Positions 31,065 to 39,999 of a stretch of 54,601 nt of DNA are shown piece after piece. The position numbers and the translations under genes are program-made. How positions within the stretch are numbered: position 1 is the stretch's first letter; each line of letters begins with the position of its first letter. Below the pieces are notes generated by a model that saw only the letters and a program-made list of their open reading frames with translations, was not told the origin of the DNA and did not search any database. This DNA comes from Flavobacteriales bacterium (GTDB lineage Bacteria > Bacteroidota > Bacteroidia > Flavobacteriales_F > PHOS-HE28): contig JADLBK010000077.1 of assembly GCA_020847755.1 (NCBI GenBank), forward strand, positions 1 through 54,601, read 5' to 3'.

Positions 31065-31964
31065 CTACGCTGTTGATCGCTCCAGCACTTCGCCCACCAT
31101 GGTGCGCACGGCGGCATGGTGGTCACGGCTGAACTCGCGGCGGAAGCGGTTGGCCACCACCGTGCACACCGTGCAGGTGCGGTGCCCGAGCAGGGCGCCC
31201 AGGCCATAGAGCGCGCTGGTCTCCATCTCGTAGTTGGCGATGCGAAGGCCTTCATGGCGGAAGTCGGTGAATCGCTCGTTGAGCTTCTCCACAGCGGTGC
31301 CCAATCGCAGCTGCCGTCCTTGCGGACCGTAGAAGCCGCCGGCTGTGGCGGTGATGCCCGCATGGTTGCCTTCGGCCATCAGCCGCACGAGACCGGCATC
31401 GCCGGTGGCCAGGTAGGGGCGGGGCAGGGCACCGGGCCAAGGCACATGGGCCAGGAAGGCATCGAGGATGGCCTCCTCATGGGCCTCGTGCTCATGGGCG
31501 TAGTAGTGCAGCACGTTGTCGAGGCCCAGGCCATGCGTGCTCACGATGCGCGCGTCGACGGGGATGTCAGGCTGCAGCGCGCCGCAGGTGCCGAGCCGCA
31601 CGATGCGCAGGCTGCGGTGCGTCGCGAGCGGGGTGCGCCGTTCCAGGTCCACGTTCACCAGGGCGTCCAGCTCGTTGAGCACGATGTCGATGTTGTCCGT
31701 GCCGATGCCGGTGGCCAGCGCGGTGATGCGCGTGCCGTGGTAGACGCCCGTGTGGGAGACGAACTCCCGGTTCTGGGCACGGTGCTCGATGCGCTCGAAC
31801 AGGGCGCTGATGGTGGCGATGCGCCCGGGGTCACCGGCCACGAGCACGAGGTCGCCCACATGCTCGGGACGAAGGCCAAGGTGGTACACCGAACCATCGG
31901 GACCGAGCACCAGCTCGCTGTCGGCCAGTGGATGCCCGGGAGGGATGAGGCGGGTGGCGCGCAT
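31065..31964 (-). CDS. Nucleoside phosphorylase (uridine phosphorylase-like)
   Basis: A 299-residue member of the PNP/UDP family. VLVAGDPGRIATISALFE (~40) is the phosphate-binding start, FVSHTGVYHGTRITALATGIG and RIVRLGTCGALQPDI the core, and IANYEMETSALYGLGALLG (~245) the ribose-binding MET region. It cleaves a pyrimidine or purine nucleoside with phosphate for salvage. It is the last gene of a four-gene minus-strand operon, 10 bp after the DUF4197 gene. Its length is slightly above the usual ~255-290. Confidence 0.92.
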   Translation of the reverse strand: MRATRLIPPGHPLADSELVLGPDGSVYHLGLRPEHVGDLVLVAGDPGRIATISALFERIEHRAQNREFVSHTGVYHGTRITALATGIGTDNIDIVLNELDALVNVDLERRTPLATHRSLRIVRLGTCGALQPDIPVDARIVSTHGLGLDNVLHYYAHEHEAHEEAILDAFLAHVPWPGALPRPYLATGDAGLVRLMAEGNHAGITATAGGFYGPQGRQLRLGTAVEKLNERFTDFRHEGLRIANYEMETSALYGLGALLGHRTCTVCTVVANRFRREFSRDHHAAVRTMVGEVLERSTA

Positions 31965-31974
31965 GGGCGGGGAT

Positions 31975-32718
31975 TCAGTTGCCGAACACGCGCTTGAGCA
32001 GCTCGGTGGTGCGTGCCAGCGGGTTCTCGCGGATCTTCCGCTCCTCGTCGGCCAGCAGGGTGAACAGCCCGGTGATGGCCTTGTCGGTGACGTAGGCGTT
32101 CAGGTCGGGGTCCACGGCCTTGCCGCCGGTGAACAGCGCAGCGCCGTTGTAGGCGTTGGCCAGCGGGGTCCAATAGCTCGTGAGCGCCACCTGGGCGGTG
32201 GCCTTTTCCACGATGGGGCGGAAGCGGCCCATGAGGGCCTCCGTGGTGCGTTGCCGCAACAGGGTGGTCGCCGCGTCGGGACCGCCCTTGAGGATCGCGA
32301 AGCCGTCCTCGACGCTCAGGCCTGTGATGGCGTCCACGAACACCGGAACGGCCTCCTTCACGGCGGTCTCGGCGGCTTTGTTCATGGTGCGTTCGAAGTC
32401 CTCCACCGGCTTGGTCATGCCCAGGCCGAGCAGGGTGGTGCGCACCTTCTCGGCCTCGGTGGGGAAGGGGATGCGGATGCGGGGCTCGTTCCAGAAACCG
32501 CCGTCGGCGCCGGCCAGGTCCACGCTGCGCTGGCTGCCCACTTCAAGCGCCTGCTTCAGCCCCCGTACCACCTCCTCGTTGCTGAGGCCCGCGCCGCTTC
32601 CCTCGCCCCCGAGGATCCGGCCCGCCGTGCCCAGGATCCCTTGAAGGTCCTGCGCGCGGGGCGTCATCGGCGTGGTGAGAAGGGCGATGAGGCCCAGAGC
32701 ATGCAGGTAGGTGGTCAT
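31975..32718 (-). CDS. DUF4197 family exported protein
   Basis: A 247-residue protein with a short signal peptide (MTTYLHALGLIALLTTPMTPRAQ). The mature part is helical, with LSNEEVVRGLKQALEVGSQRSV near the start and the family segments IRIPFPTEAEKVRTTLLGLGM, FERTMNKAAETAVKEAVPVFVDAI and LDAY/YVTDKAITGLFTLLADEERKIRENP. DUF4197 is common in Bacteroidota and Proteobacteria and unassigned. The ATG overlaps the thioesterase stop by 4 bp. Confidence 0.92.
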   Translation of the reverse strand: MTTYLHALGLIALLTTPMTPRAQDLQGILGTAGRILGGEGSGAGLSNEEVVRGLKQALEVGSQRSVDLAGADGGFWNEPRIRIPFPTEAEKVRTTLLGLGMTKPVEDFERTMNKAAETAVKEAVPVFVDAITGLSVEDGFAILKGGPDAATTLLRQRTTEALMGRFRPIVEKATAQVALTSYWTPLANAYNGAALFTGGKAVDPDLNAYVTDKAITGLFTLLADEERKIRENPLARTTELLKRVFGN

Positions 32719-33134
32719 GGTCGTGCGTCCTGTTCCAGGACGATGCGGATGCGTTCGGGGATGGGGATCGTGGCGTGGGTGAGGTAGTTGAAGCACACCA
32801 TCACACTGCGGCCCTCGGCACACAAGGTCCGGGCCGTGCCGTCCAGCACGTGCACCCCGTAGGCCAGCTCGAAGCTCTTCCCGCCCACCCGGGTGCACCA
32901 GCAGTCCACCTCCACACGATCATGCAGCCGGACCGGTCGGCGGTAGTCCACCTCGTTGCGGCCCAGGATGAGCCCTTCCGTGGTCCAATCGTGCTCGGGA
33001 CCGAAGAGCGGGGCCAGGTAGGCCATGCGCGCCAGCTCGAAATAAGTGAGGTATACCGCGTTGTGCACATGCCGGGCCATGTCCACATCGGCGAACCGCA
33101 CCTGCACGGGGGTGGTGACCACGCGCACGGCCAT
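32715..33134 (-). CDS. Acyl-CoA thioesterase, hotdog fold (YbgC/FadM-like)
   Basis: A 139-residue single hotdog domain. VRFADVDMARHVHNAVYLTYFELARMAYL (~12-40) is the 4-hydroxybenzoyl-CoA thioesterase motif with the catalytic Asp. It should hydrolyse acyl-CoA or acyl-ACP thioesters in the cytoplasm. I start at ATG 33134, 2 bp after the upstream stop, since the longer frame enters that gene. It is the second gene of the operon. Confidence 0.92.
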   Translation of the reverse strand: MAVRVVTTPVQVRFADVDMARHVHNAVYLTYFELARMAYLAPLFGPEHDWTTEGLILGRNEVDYRRPVRLHDRVEVDCWCTRVGGKSFELAYGVHVLDGTARTLCAEGRSVMVCFNYLTHATIPIPERIRIVLEQDARP

Positions 33135-33136
33135 GA

Positions 33137-33541
33137 TCAGGACATGGGGTTCAGGATCACCGAGAACACCACGATGCTGTTCGGATCGCGGTCGTAGTAG
33201 AGTTTGTCCAGTGCATCCAGCACGTTCTTGGCCCTGAAATAGGAGGTGTGGAGCTGGTTCTCCCCGCGCATCGTCCACTGGATGGTGTAGGAACTCTCAC
33301 GCTCCTTGTAGATGCGGACATAGTCCAGCATGGTCCGCAGGGCATCGAGCCGGTCGCCGCCATCGGTGCTGTGAAAGAGGAAGCTTTGGTTGTGCCGCGG
33401 GTTGATGGTGATGAGGTAGAGCTTGGTGCGGCCACCGGGTGCCGGCTCGAAGTTGAAGACCAGCCCGTCAGGACCCACACCGATGTGCTCGGCGATCTCC
33501 TTCTGCACCTTGGCGATGTCCAGGTTCTTGTCGCGGGTCAT
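33137..33541 (-). CDS. Conserved-looking hypothetical protein, 134 residues
   Basis: I do not recognise the family. The protein is soluble and alpha/beta, with strands around GLVFNFEP, TKLYLITINPRHNQSFLFHS, SSYTIQWTM and SIVVFSVIL and helices at RLDALRTMLDYVRIYKER and AKNVLDALDKLYYDR. There is no signal, no metal motif and no obvious active site. It leads an operon with a thioesterase, DUF4197 and a nucleoside phosphorylase, and has an exact -7 element 22 bases upstream. Spacing to the thioesterase is 2 bp, so the two may act together. Confidence 0.8.
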   Translation of the reverse strand: MTRDKNLDIAKVQKEIAEHIGVGPDGLVFNFEPAPGGRTKLYLITINPRHNQSFLFHSTDGGDRLDALRTMLDYVRIYKERESSYTIQWTMRGENQLHTSYFRAKNVLDALDKLYYDRDPNSIVVFSVILNPMS

Positions 33542-33563
33542 GGGCGGGCGGGGATGAGGGCGG

Positions 33564-33571
33564 CAAAGGTA
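33564..33571 (-). promoter_or_regulatory. -7 element TACCTTTG of the four-gene operon
   Basis: Exact consensus followed by CCGCCC; 22 bases before ATG 33541. Confidence 0.72.
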
Positions 33572-33577
33572 CCCCGC

Positions 33578-35458
33578 CTACTTCGGCCGTGCCTCATCGA
33601 GCGCCTCGAAGACCGAGTTGCGGCTCCGGTACTCGGGGATCAACGCCTTCATCCGTGCCACGAGTTCCTCGGGCGCAACGGTGCCCGCCGCTGCGGCGAT
33701 CGAACGGATCCCGTCCAGGGTGCCGGGCGGTGGAGCGCCGTGATCGCGGCCGATGAGGATGCGCGGGTGATGCGTGGGCTGGGTGTCCTCCTTCGCCGCC
33801 AGCAGCTCCTCGTAGAGCTTCTCGCCGGGGCGCAGACCGGTGTGCACGATGGCGATATCGCGTCCAGGCTCTTTGCCGCTCAGGCGGATCATACGCTCCG
33901 CCAGGTCCTGGATGCGCACGGGCGCGCCCATGTCGAACACGTACACCTCGCCGCCCTGCCCCATGGTTCCGGCCTCCAGCACCAAACGGCAGGCCTCGGG
34001 GATGGTCATGAAGAAGCGCGTCACCTCCGCATGGGTCACCGTCACCGGTCCCCCGGCGGCGATCTGGCGACGGAAGAGCGGGATCACCGACCCGCTGGAG
34101 CCGAGCACATTGCCGAATCGCGTGGTGATGAACCGCGTGGCTGTGCCTTGGGCATGCAGCGCGCGGAGGTAGAGCTCGGCCACCCGCTTGGTGGCGCCCA
34201 TCACGCTGGTGGGGTTCACGGCCTTGTCCGTGCTCACGAGCACCAGGTCGCGCACACCATGCCGCACGCAGGCATCGGCCACGTTCAGCGTTCCGCCCAC
34301 GTTGGTGCGCACCGCTTCGGCCGGTTGCAGCTCCATGAGCGGAACGTGCTTGTAGGCCGCTGCATGGAAGACCACCGCAGGCCGGTGATGCGCGATCAGC
34401 CGGTCCACGGCCTCGTGTTCGCGCACATCGCCCACCACGGCGGCGATCTCCACCTCCGATGCTTGGCGGTCGAGCTCCACGGCCAGGTCATGCAGCGGGC
34501 TCTCGGCCTGGTCCAGCAGCACGAGGCGCTGCACCCCCAGGGCAGCGAGCTGCCGGCAGAGCTCACTGCCGATGCTGCCTGCGGCCCCGGTGACCAGGAC
34601 GCGCTCGCCCGCGAAGCGGGAACGCACCACGGAGTCATCCAGCCGGATGATGGGGCGGCCGAGCAGGTCCTCGATGTGCACCTCACGGATCTGGCCCGCG
34701 CTGAGCTGCCCATTGATCCAGGCGTTCACCGGGGGAATGCTGCGCACCTGCACCCGGGCGGCCATGCAGGCGTCCACCACCTTGCGACGATGTTCCGGAT
34801 CGGGGTTCATGATGGCGATGATCACCTGCTGCACCTCGCCGTCCGCCAGCAGGGCGGGCAGCCGGTCCGTATGCCACACCTCCACACCCTCGAGCCGCCG
34901 TCCGGCCTTGCGCGGATCGTCGTCCACGAAGGCGGTCACCGCATAGCGCACCGATCCTTCGCGCTCCAGGGTGCGCTTGGTGATCAGGCCCGCTTCACCC
35001 GCCCCGTGGATCACCACGGACACCCGCTCCTTGCCGCTGCCGCGCGCCTTCAGGTAGAGCAGCTTCACGGCGATGCGCGAGGCGATCATGGCGATCAGGG
35101 CGCCCATCGTCTCGATGATGAGCACCGAGAAGGGGAGGAGGTAGCGGCCGTCGACCACCGCTTCGCGGACCAGGTTGAGCGCGGCCAGCACCAGTGACCC
35201 GGCCACGACGGTGAAGAAGATGCGGCGCGCGTCCTCGGTGCCTGTATGGCGCACCATGCCGCGCTGGATGCCGGCCAACAGGAAGGAACCCAGCCGCACG
35301 GCCAGATAGATGGGAAGCACAGGCCCCAGCAGCTGCCATTCCAAGGTGGGCACCTGGAAGTTGAAGCGCAGCTGATAGGCGGCCACCAGGGCCGTGAGGC
35401 AGAGACCGAGGTCCAGGAGCAGGACCGCCCAGCGGGGAAAGGCCTTCGCGCGTTCCAT
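33578..35458 (-). CDS. Nucleotide-sugar 4,6-dehydratase, CapD/PglF/WbpM type
   Basis: A 626-residue membrane-linked protein. Four N-terminal helices (to ~residue 135) precede a first Rossmann-like domain (VVIHGAGEAGLITKRTL, ~150-260). The catalytic SDR domain starts VLVTGAAGSIGSELCRQLA (~288) and has YKHVPLMELQPAEAV, VLVSTDKAVNPTSVMGATKR (~407) and TRFGNVLGSSGSVIPLF. The Met-x-x-x-Lys in place of Tyr-x-x-x-Lys is normal for this family. It makes a UDP-4-keto-6-deoxy sugar from UDP-GlcNAc. The start follows a -7 element; it is divergent from the GT4 gene. Confidence 0.95.
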   Translation of the reverse strand: MERAKAFPRWAVLLLDLGLCLTALVAAYQLRFNFQVPTLEWQLLGPVLPIYLAVRLGSFLLAGIQRGMVRHTGTEDARRIFFTVVAGSLVLAALNLVREAVVDGRYLLPFSVLIIETMGALIAMIASRIAVKLLYLKARGSGKERVSVVIHGAGEAGLITKRTLEREGSVRYAVTAFVDDDPRKAGRRLEGVEVWHTDRLPALLADGEVQQVIIAIMNPDPEHRRKVVDACMAARVQVRSIPPVNAWINGQLSAGQIREVHIEDLLGRPIIRLDDSVVRSRFAGERVLVTGAAGSIGSELCRQLAALGVQRLVLLDQAESPLHDLAVELDRQASEVEIAAVVGDVREHEAVDRLIAHHRPAVVFHAAAYKHVPLMELQPAEAVRTNVGGTLNVADACVRHGVRDLVLVSTDKAVNPTSVMGATKRVAELYLRALHAQGTATRFITTRFGNVLGSSGSVIPLFRRQIAAGGPVTVTHAEVTRFFMTIPEACRLVLEAGTMGQGGEVYVFDMGAPVRIQDLAERMIRLSGKEPGRDIAIVHTGLRPGEKLYEELLAAKEDTQPTHHPRILIGRDHGAPPPGTLDGIRSIAAAAGTVAPEELVARMKALIPEYRSRNSVFEALDEARPK

Positions 35459-35471
35459 GCAGCGTGCCGGG

Positions 35472-35479
35472 CCAAGGTA
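35472..35479 (-). promoter_or_regulatory. -7 element TACCTTGG of the dehydratase gene
   Basis: One mismatch; 13 bases before ATG 35458. It faces away from the GT4 promoter 30 bp further on. Confidence 0.55.
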
Positions 35480-35508
35480 CGGGACGCCTGCGCGTCGCGG
35501 CCGTGGGT

Positions 35509-35516
35509 TTTCTTTG
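35509..35516 (+). promoter_or_regulatory. -7-like element TTTCTTTG of the GT4 operon
   Basis: One mismatch; 9 bases before ATG 35526. Confidence 0.55.
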
Positions 35517-35525
35517 CGGTCTCCG

Positions 35526-36659
35526 ATGCCCCGCATCCTGTTCATCGGCGCGCACCGCCGCGACCGCTCCCCGAGCCAGCGCTACCGGTTCGACCAGTTC
35601 ATCCCGTACTGGGAGAAGCACGGCTTCACCGTGCACTACGCGTCCTTGATCGACGAGACGGACGACGCGGTCTTCTACACCCCCGGCAACCTGGCGGCGA
35701 AGGCGCGCATCTTTTTGAAGAGCTACCGCCTGCGGCAGCAGCATGTGGCCATGGCGCCGCAGTTCGACCTGGTCCTCATCCAGCGGGAGGCCTTCATGAC
35801 CGGCAGCACGCGGTTCGAGCGGGCCCTGGCCCGCTGCGGGCCACCGGTGATCTACGACTTCGACGACGCCATCTGGCACATGGACGTCAGCGACGGCAAC
35901 CGGCGGCTCCGCTGGTTGAAGGATCCCGGCAAAACGGCCACGTTGATCCAGCATGCCCACCACGTGATCGCGGGCAACGACTACCTGGCCGACTACGCCC
36001 GGCAGCACAACCCGCAGGTGGAGGTGATCCCCACGGTGATCGACACGGAGCGCTATCGGCCACGGGTGCACGGGCCCTCGACCGGGCCTGTGGTGATCGG
36101 CTGGACCGGTAGCCAGACCAGCATGGCCCACCTGCGGAAGGTGACGCCCATGCTCGAGGAGCTCGGGCGGCGGTGGGGCGACCGCATCCGCCTGCGGGTG
36201 GTGAGCGACCGCCCCTTCACGCTGCCGGGGCTGCACGTGGAGAACGTGCCCTGGCGAAGCAGCACCGAGCCGGAGGACCTGGCGTCGATGGACATCGGCA
36301 TCATGCCCCTGCGCGACGACCCGTGGAGCCGGGGTAAATGCGGGCTCAAGGGCCTGCAGTACATGGCCATGGGCGTTCCCCCGGTGATGTCGCCCGTGGG
36401 CGTCAATACCGGCATCGTGCGCGACGGGGAGAACGGCTTCCTGGCGGCCGACCAAGCGGAATGGCTGGAGAAGCTGGGCCTGCTGATCCAGGATCCCGAC
36501 CTTCGTGGCCGGCTGGGCCTCGCCGCGCGCCGCACCGTGGAGGAGCGCTTCTCCACCGTGGCCTGGCGCGATCATTACATCGACCTGTTCAACCACCTCA
36601 TCAGAACCCATGGAAACCCACACCGAACTGAAGACCACCGCGCTGCGGCACGTGCATGA
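35526..36659 (+). CDS. GT4-type glycosyltransferase (GT-B fold)
   Basis: A 377-residue enzyme. The N-terminal half ([31 protein letters not shown]) binds the acceptor. The C-terminal half has [18 protein letters not shown] (~188), [39 protein letters not shown] (E/K-rich donor loop, ~257-295) and DGENGFLA. It fits family GT4 and would extend the surface glycan in the cytoplasm. The last 17 residues ([17 protein letters not shown]) overlap the start of gcvT by 50 bp and may be a chance extension. It is separated from the main locus by housekeeping genes. Confidence 0.92.
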   Translation: MPRILFIGAHRRDRSPSQRYRFDQFIPYWEKHGFTVHYASLIDETDDAVFYTPGNLAAKARIFLKSYRLRQQHVAMAPQFDLVLIQREAFMTGSTRFERALARCGPPVIYDFDDAIWHMDVSDGNRRLRWLKDPGKTATLIQHAHHVIAGNDYLADYARQHNPQVEVIPTVIDTERYRPRVHGPSTGPVVIGWTGSQTSMAHLRKVTPMLEELGRRWGDRIRLRVVSDRPFTLPGLHVENVPWRSSTEPEDLASMDIGIMPLRDDPWSRGKCGLKGLQYMAMGVPPVMSPVGVNTGIVRDGENGFLAADQAEWLEKLGLLIQDPDLRGRLGLAARRTVEERFSTVAWRDHYIDLFNHLIRTHGNPHRTEDHRAAARA

Positions 36660-37725
36660 GGCCCTTGGCGCCAAAATGGTGCCCTTTGCCGGCTTCCTGA
36701 TGCCCGTGCAGTACAGCGGCGTCACCGACGAGCACCTCGCCGTGCGCAACGGGGTGGGCCTGTTCGATGTGAGCCACATGGGCGAGTTCCTCGTCCGCGG
36801 CCCCGGTGCGCTCGACCTCATCCAGCGCGTCACCAGCAACGACGCCTCCAAGCTCACCGTCGGCAAGGTGCAGTACAGCTGCCTGCCCAACGACGCTGGC
36901 GGCATCGTGGACGACCTGCTGGTGTACCGCATGCAGCATGCGGACGACCACCACTACGTGCTGGTGGTGAACGCGGGCAACATCGCCAAGGACTGGAACT
37001 GGATCAACGCGCACAACACCTTCGACGCCAAGCTGGAGGACATCAGCGACCACATGGGCCTGCTGGCCGTGCAGGGCCCCAAGGCCGCGGCCACCCTGCA
37101 GGGCCTCTTCAGCGTGGACTTGTCCGCCATGGCCTACTACACGGCGCAGTACGCGGAGATGAAGGGCGTGGGCCTGGTGCTCATCAGCGCCACGGGGTAC
37201 ACTGGCGCCGGCGGCTTCGAGGTGTACGTGCCCAACCCCCTGGCGGAGAAAGCCTGGAACGCCATCATGGCGGCGGGGGCTGCGCACGGGATCAAGCCCT
37301 GCGGACTGGCCGCGCGCGACACCCTGAGGCTGGAGATGGGTTTCTGCCTTTACGGGAACGACATCGACGACAGCACCTCGCCCATTGAGGCCGGCCTGGG
37401 CTGGATCACCAGGTTCACGAAGGACTTCATACATTCTGCCGCCTTGAAAGCGCAGAAGGACAACGGTACCGCGCGCCGTCTGGTGGGCTTCGAGCTCATC
37501 GACCGGGGCGTTCCGCGCCACGGCCACACGGTGGTGGACGCCTCTGGCGCCGTCATCGGCACGGTGACCAGCGGCACGCACAGCCCCTCGCTGCAGAAGC
37601 CCATCGGCCTGGCCTACGTGCCATCGGCCCTGGCGGCACCGGGGTCCGAATTGTTCATCGACGTGCGCGGCAAGGCCCTGCGCGCCCGGGTGGTGGCGCT
37701 GCCCTTCTACAAGGCCCCGGCATGA
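36610..37725 (+). CDS. gcvT: Aminomethyltransferase, glycine cleavage T-protein
   Basis: A 371-residue protein. [31 protein letters not shown] is the standard GcvT N-terminus, so the start at 36610 holds even though it lies inside the preceding gene. Further landmarks are [41 protein letters not shown] (~195) and [21 protein letters not shown]. With tetrahydrofolate it releases ammonia and forms methylene-THF from the aminomethyl-lipoyl H-protein. The P and H proteins are not in this window. No glycine riboswitch is possible upstream, since that sequence is coding. Confidence 0.96.
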   Translation: METHTELKTTALRHVHEALGAKMVPFAGFLMPVQYSGVTDEHLAVRNGVGLFDVSHMGEFLVRGPGALDLIQRVTSNDASKLTVGKVQYSCLPNDAGGIVDDLLVYRMQHADDHHYVLVVNAGNIAKDWNWINAHNTFDAKLEDISDHMGLLAVQGPKAAATLQGLFSVDLSAMAYYTAQYAEMKGVGLVLISATGYTGAGGFEVYVPNPLAEKAWNAIMAAGAAHGIKPCGLAARDTLRLEMGFCLYGNDIDDSTSPIEAGLGWITRFTKDFIHSAALKAQKDNGTARRLVGFELIDRGVPRHGHTVVDASGAVIGTVTSGTHSPSLQKPIGLAYVPSALAAPGSELFIDVRGKALRARVVALPFYKAPA

Positions 37726-38483
37726 GCACACGCGTCATCAACCCCGATTACCGATACCGGGTGGAGGTCTGCTTCCTGCCCGACCAGTATCCGCTGTATG
37801 CGCAGGACATGGACATCGTGGTGGTGATCGATGTGCTGCGCGCCACCAGTGCCATGGTCACGGCGTTCGAGCACGGGGTTGAGCGCATCATCCCGGTGAG
37901 CACGGTGGAGGAGGCCCGTCAATTCCTCGGGCGTGAAGGCCACATCGTGGCCGCCGAGCGCAACGGAGAGGTGGTGGAGGGATTCCAATATGGCAACTCA
38001 CCGCTGGCCTTCCGGGGCCCGGAGGTGGCGGGCAAGACGCTGGTGATGACCACCACCAACGGCACCCGCACGATCGCGATGGCCCAGGGGGCGAAGCGGA
38101 TGGTGATCGGCGCCTTTCTCAACCTCACCGCCCTCAGCGATTGGCTGGTGCGACAGGACGGCAACGTGCTGCTGCTCTGCGCCGGCTGGAAGGGCAAGTT
38201 CAACCTGGAGGACAGCACCTTCGCCGGTGCCGTGATGGACCGCTTGTTGGAGAGCGGCAAGTTCGGCCTGGAGGAGGACAGCAGCATCGCCGCCCAATAC
38301 CTCTACCACGCCGCCCGCGACAACTTCATGAGCATCCTGAAGGCCGCACCCCGCCGGCGCAGGATCGAGCAGTTGCAGATGCTGCCCGACGTCAAGTTCT
38401 GCCTCACCGCCGACACCAGCACGGTGATCCCCATGCTGAAGGACGGGGTGCTTGTGCCCATGAAGTACGAACCTGTGGCCTGA
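37722..38483 (+). CDS. comB: 2-phosphosulfolactate phosphatase family protein
   Basis: A 253-residue protein matching ComB (PF04029): [20 protein letters not shown] (~35-54), [29 protein letters not shown] (~105) and [23 protein letters not shown]. ComB removes phosphate from 2-phosphosulfolactate to give sulfolactate, in coenzyme M synthesis in archaea and probably other sulfonate routes in bacteria. No comA or comC gene is near. It overlaps gcvT by 4 bp and the next gene by 1 bp. Confidence 0.93.
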   Translation: MSTRVINPDYRYRVEVCFLPDQYPLYAQDMDIVVVIDVLRATSAMVTAFEHGVERIIPVSTVEEARQFLGREGHIVAAERNGEVVEGFQYGNSPLAFRGPEVAGKTLVMTTTNGTRTIAMAQGAKRMVIGAFLNLTALSDWLVRQDGNVLLLCAGWKGKFNLEDSTFAGAVMDRLLESGKFGLEEDSSIAAQYLYHAARDNFMSILKAAPRRRRIEQLQMLPDVKFCLTADTSTVIPMLKDGVLVPMKYEPVA

Positions 38484-39490
38484 TGCGCAGCGGACGCTCC
38501 GCCTTTCCCCTCGTGCTGGTGGCGGTGCTGCTCGCCTGGCCCGTGCTGCTCGCCGAGGAGGCCGGCAGCTGGGGCTTCTACGGCCACAAACGGATCAACC
38601 GGATGGCCTGCTTCACGCTGCCGCCGGCCATGTTCCCCTTCTTCAAACGCCACATCGACTTCATCAGCGACCACGCGGTGGACCCCGACCGGCGCCGCTA
38701 CGCCGACCCCGAGGAGGCCCCCCGGCACTACATCGACATCGACCATTACGCCCACGGAGGCCAAGACCCCTTCGCGGTGATGCCCGAGCGCTGGAACGAC
38801 GCGGTGGCCAAGTTCACCGAGGACACCCTGAAGGCGTACGGCATCGTTCCATGGCACGTGAACGTGATGTACGGCCGTCTGGTGAGCGCCTTCCAGCGCG
38901 GCGACGTGGATCGCATCCTGCGCAACGCCGCCGACCTGGGCCATTACGTGGCCGACGCGCACGTGCCCCTGCACACCACCGAGAACTACAACGGCCAGCT
39001 CACCGGCCAGCACGGCATCCACGCCTTCTGGGAAAGCCGCATCCCCGAGCTGAGCGCCGAGGGCTACGACCACCTCATGGGCCGTGCGCGCTACATGGAC
39101 GCCCCGCTGCGCACCGCCTGGGATGCCGTGCGCGACAGCCACGCGGCCGTGGACAGCGTGCTCGCCATCGAGCGCAGCGTGGACGAGGCCTGGTCGGACG
39201 ACCGGCAGTACGTGATGGAGGAGCGCGGCCGCACGGGCATGCGCACCTACAGCAGGGAGTACACGGCCGCCTACGAAGCTGCGATGGACGGCATGGTGGA
39301 GCGTCGGATGAACGCCAGCATCATCGTCCTGGGCAGCTTCTGGTACTCCGCCTGGGTCGACGCCGGCCAACCCGACCTCGATCGCCTGGAGCAGAAGGAG
39401 GTCAGTGACAGCCTCAAGCGCGTGATCGCCGCCGAGGAGGAACAGTTCCGCATCGCCCGGCAGGCCTTCGGCCGGGACCATCCGGAGTAG
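38483..39490 (+). CDS. Zinc-dependent phospholipase C-like exported protein
   Basis: A 335-residue protein with a signal peptide (FPLVLVAVLLAWPVLLAEEA). GSWGFYGHKRINRMACFTLP, APRHYIDIDHYAHGG and NAADLGHYVADAHVPLHTTENY (~150-175) supply the His/Asp zinc ligands of the phospholipase C/S1-P1 nuclease fold (PF00882-like). Bacteroidota have many such exported proteins annotated 'zinc dependent phospholipase C'; substrates are unproven. It is the last gene of the GT4-gcvT-comB chain, with TGATG coupling. Confidence 0.88.
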   Translation: MRSGRSAFPLVLVAVLLAWPVLLAEEAGSWGFYGHKRINRMACFTLPPAMFPFFKRHIDFISDHAVDPDRRRYADPEEAPRHYIDIDHYAHGGQDPFAVMPERWNDAVAKFTEDTLKAYGIVPWHVNVMYGRLVSAFQRGDVDRILRNAADLGHYVADAHVPLHTTENYNGQLTGQHGIHAFWESRIPELSAEGYDHLMGRARYMDAPLRTAWDAVRDSHAAVDSVLAIERSVDEAWSDDRQYVMEERGRTGMRTYSREYTAAYEAAMDGMVERRMNASIIVLGSFWYSAWVDAGQPDLDRLEQKEVSDSLKRVIAAEEEQFRIARQAFGRDHPE

Positions 39491-39495
39491 GCCGC

Positions 39496-39894
39496 TCAGG
39501 AGCGCGGTGCCTGGAAGAGCGCCGACACCCCTTCGTCGTTCAGTGACACCAGGGTGAACACACCGAGCAGCAGGCCAAGCGGGATGTTCAAGAGGTCGAA
39601 GGCAGCCACCACCATGCAGGCGGTGCGGTTGGTGCGCTTGGCGAGCCAGCTCCCGCACAGGAGGTTCAGGATGCCCACGATCTCCACCAACGCGAAGAGC
39701 ACCCAGCCCAAGGCGCTGAGGAAGGTGCCGACCCAGGCGGGGATGTCGCTGTTCGCCTGCTCGGCCAGCCAGTCGCTGCCCATGAAGCTACCGATGAACA
39801 CGAGCGCCAACAGGGCCAGGCCGGAGAAACACACGAAGGCGCCATACGCATAGTGCAGGGCGGAAAGGGTGCGGAGCCGGGCGTTGGGATCCAT
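39496..39894 (-). CDS. Small multi-pass membrane protein
   Basis: A 132-residue protein with four hydrophobic segments: YGAFVCFSGLALLALVFIGSF, WVGTFLSALGWVLFALVEIVGILNLLCGSWLA (two), and CMVVAAFDLLNIPLGLLLGVFTLVSL. A short soluble N-terminus and an acidic C-terminus flank them. GC-rich third positions support coding. No family recognised; four-helix proteins of this size include DUF4870-like and Bax-inhibitor-unrelated families. No -7 element is clear upstream. Convergent with the phospholipase-like gene, 5 bp apart. Confidence 0.72.
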   Translation of the reverse strand: MDPNARLRTLSALHYAYGAFVCFSGLALLALVFIGSFMGSDWLAEQANSDIPAWVGTFLSALGWVLFALVEIVGILNLLCGSWLAKRTNRTACMVVAAFDLLNIPLGLLLGVFTLVSLNDEGVSALFQAPRS

Positions 39895-39999
39895 GAACGG
39901 GGGGGTGTGGAGGTGAAGTTGCTTGTCCGGAGCGTGCCCGGACCTGCTCTTCGGATGAACGGAACACGACCAGCATGAGCGGATGCGCGACAGGACGGA

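Noticed and set aside
36505-36609. Earlier in-frame start for gcvT
   Set aside because: The added residues belong to the glycosyltransferase region and do not resemble any GcvT N-terminus.
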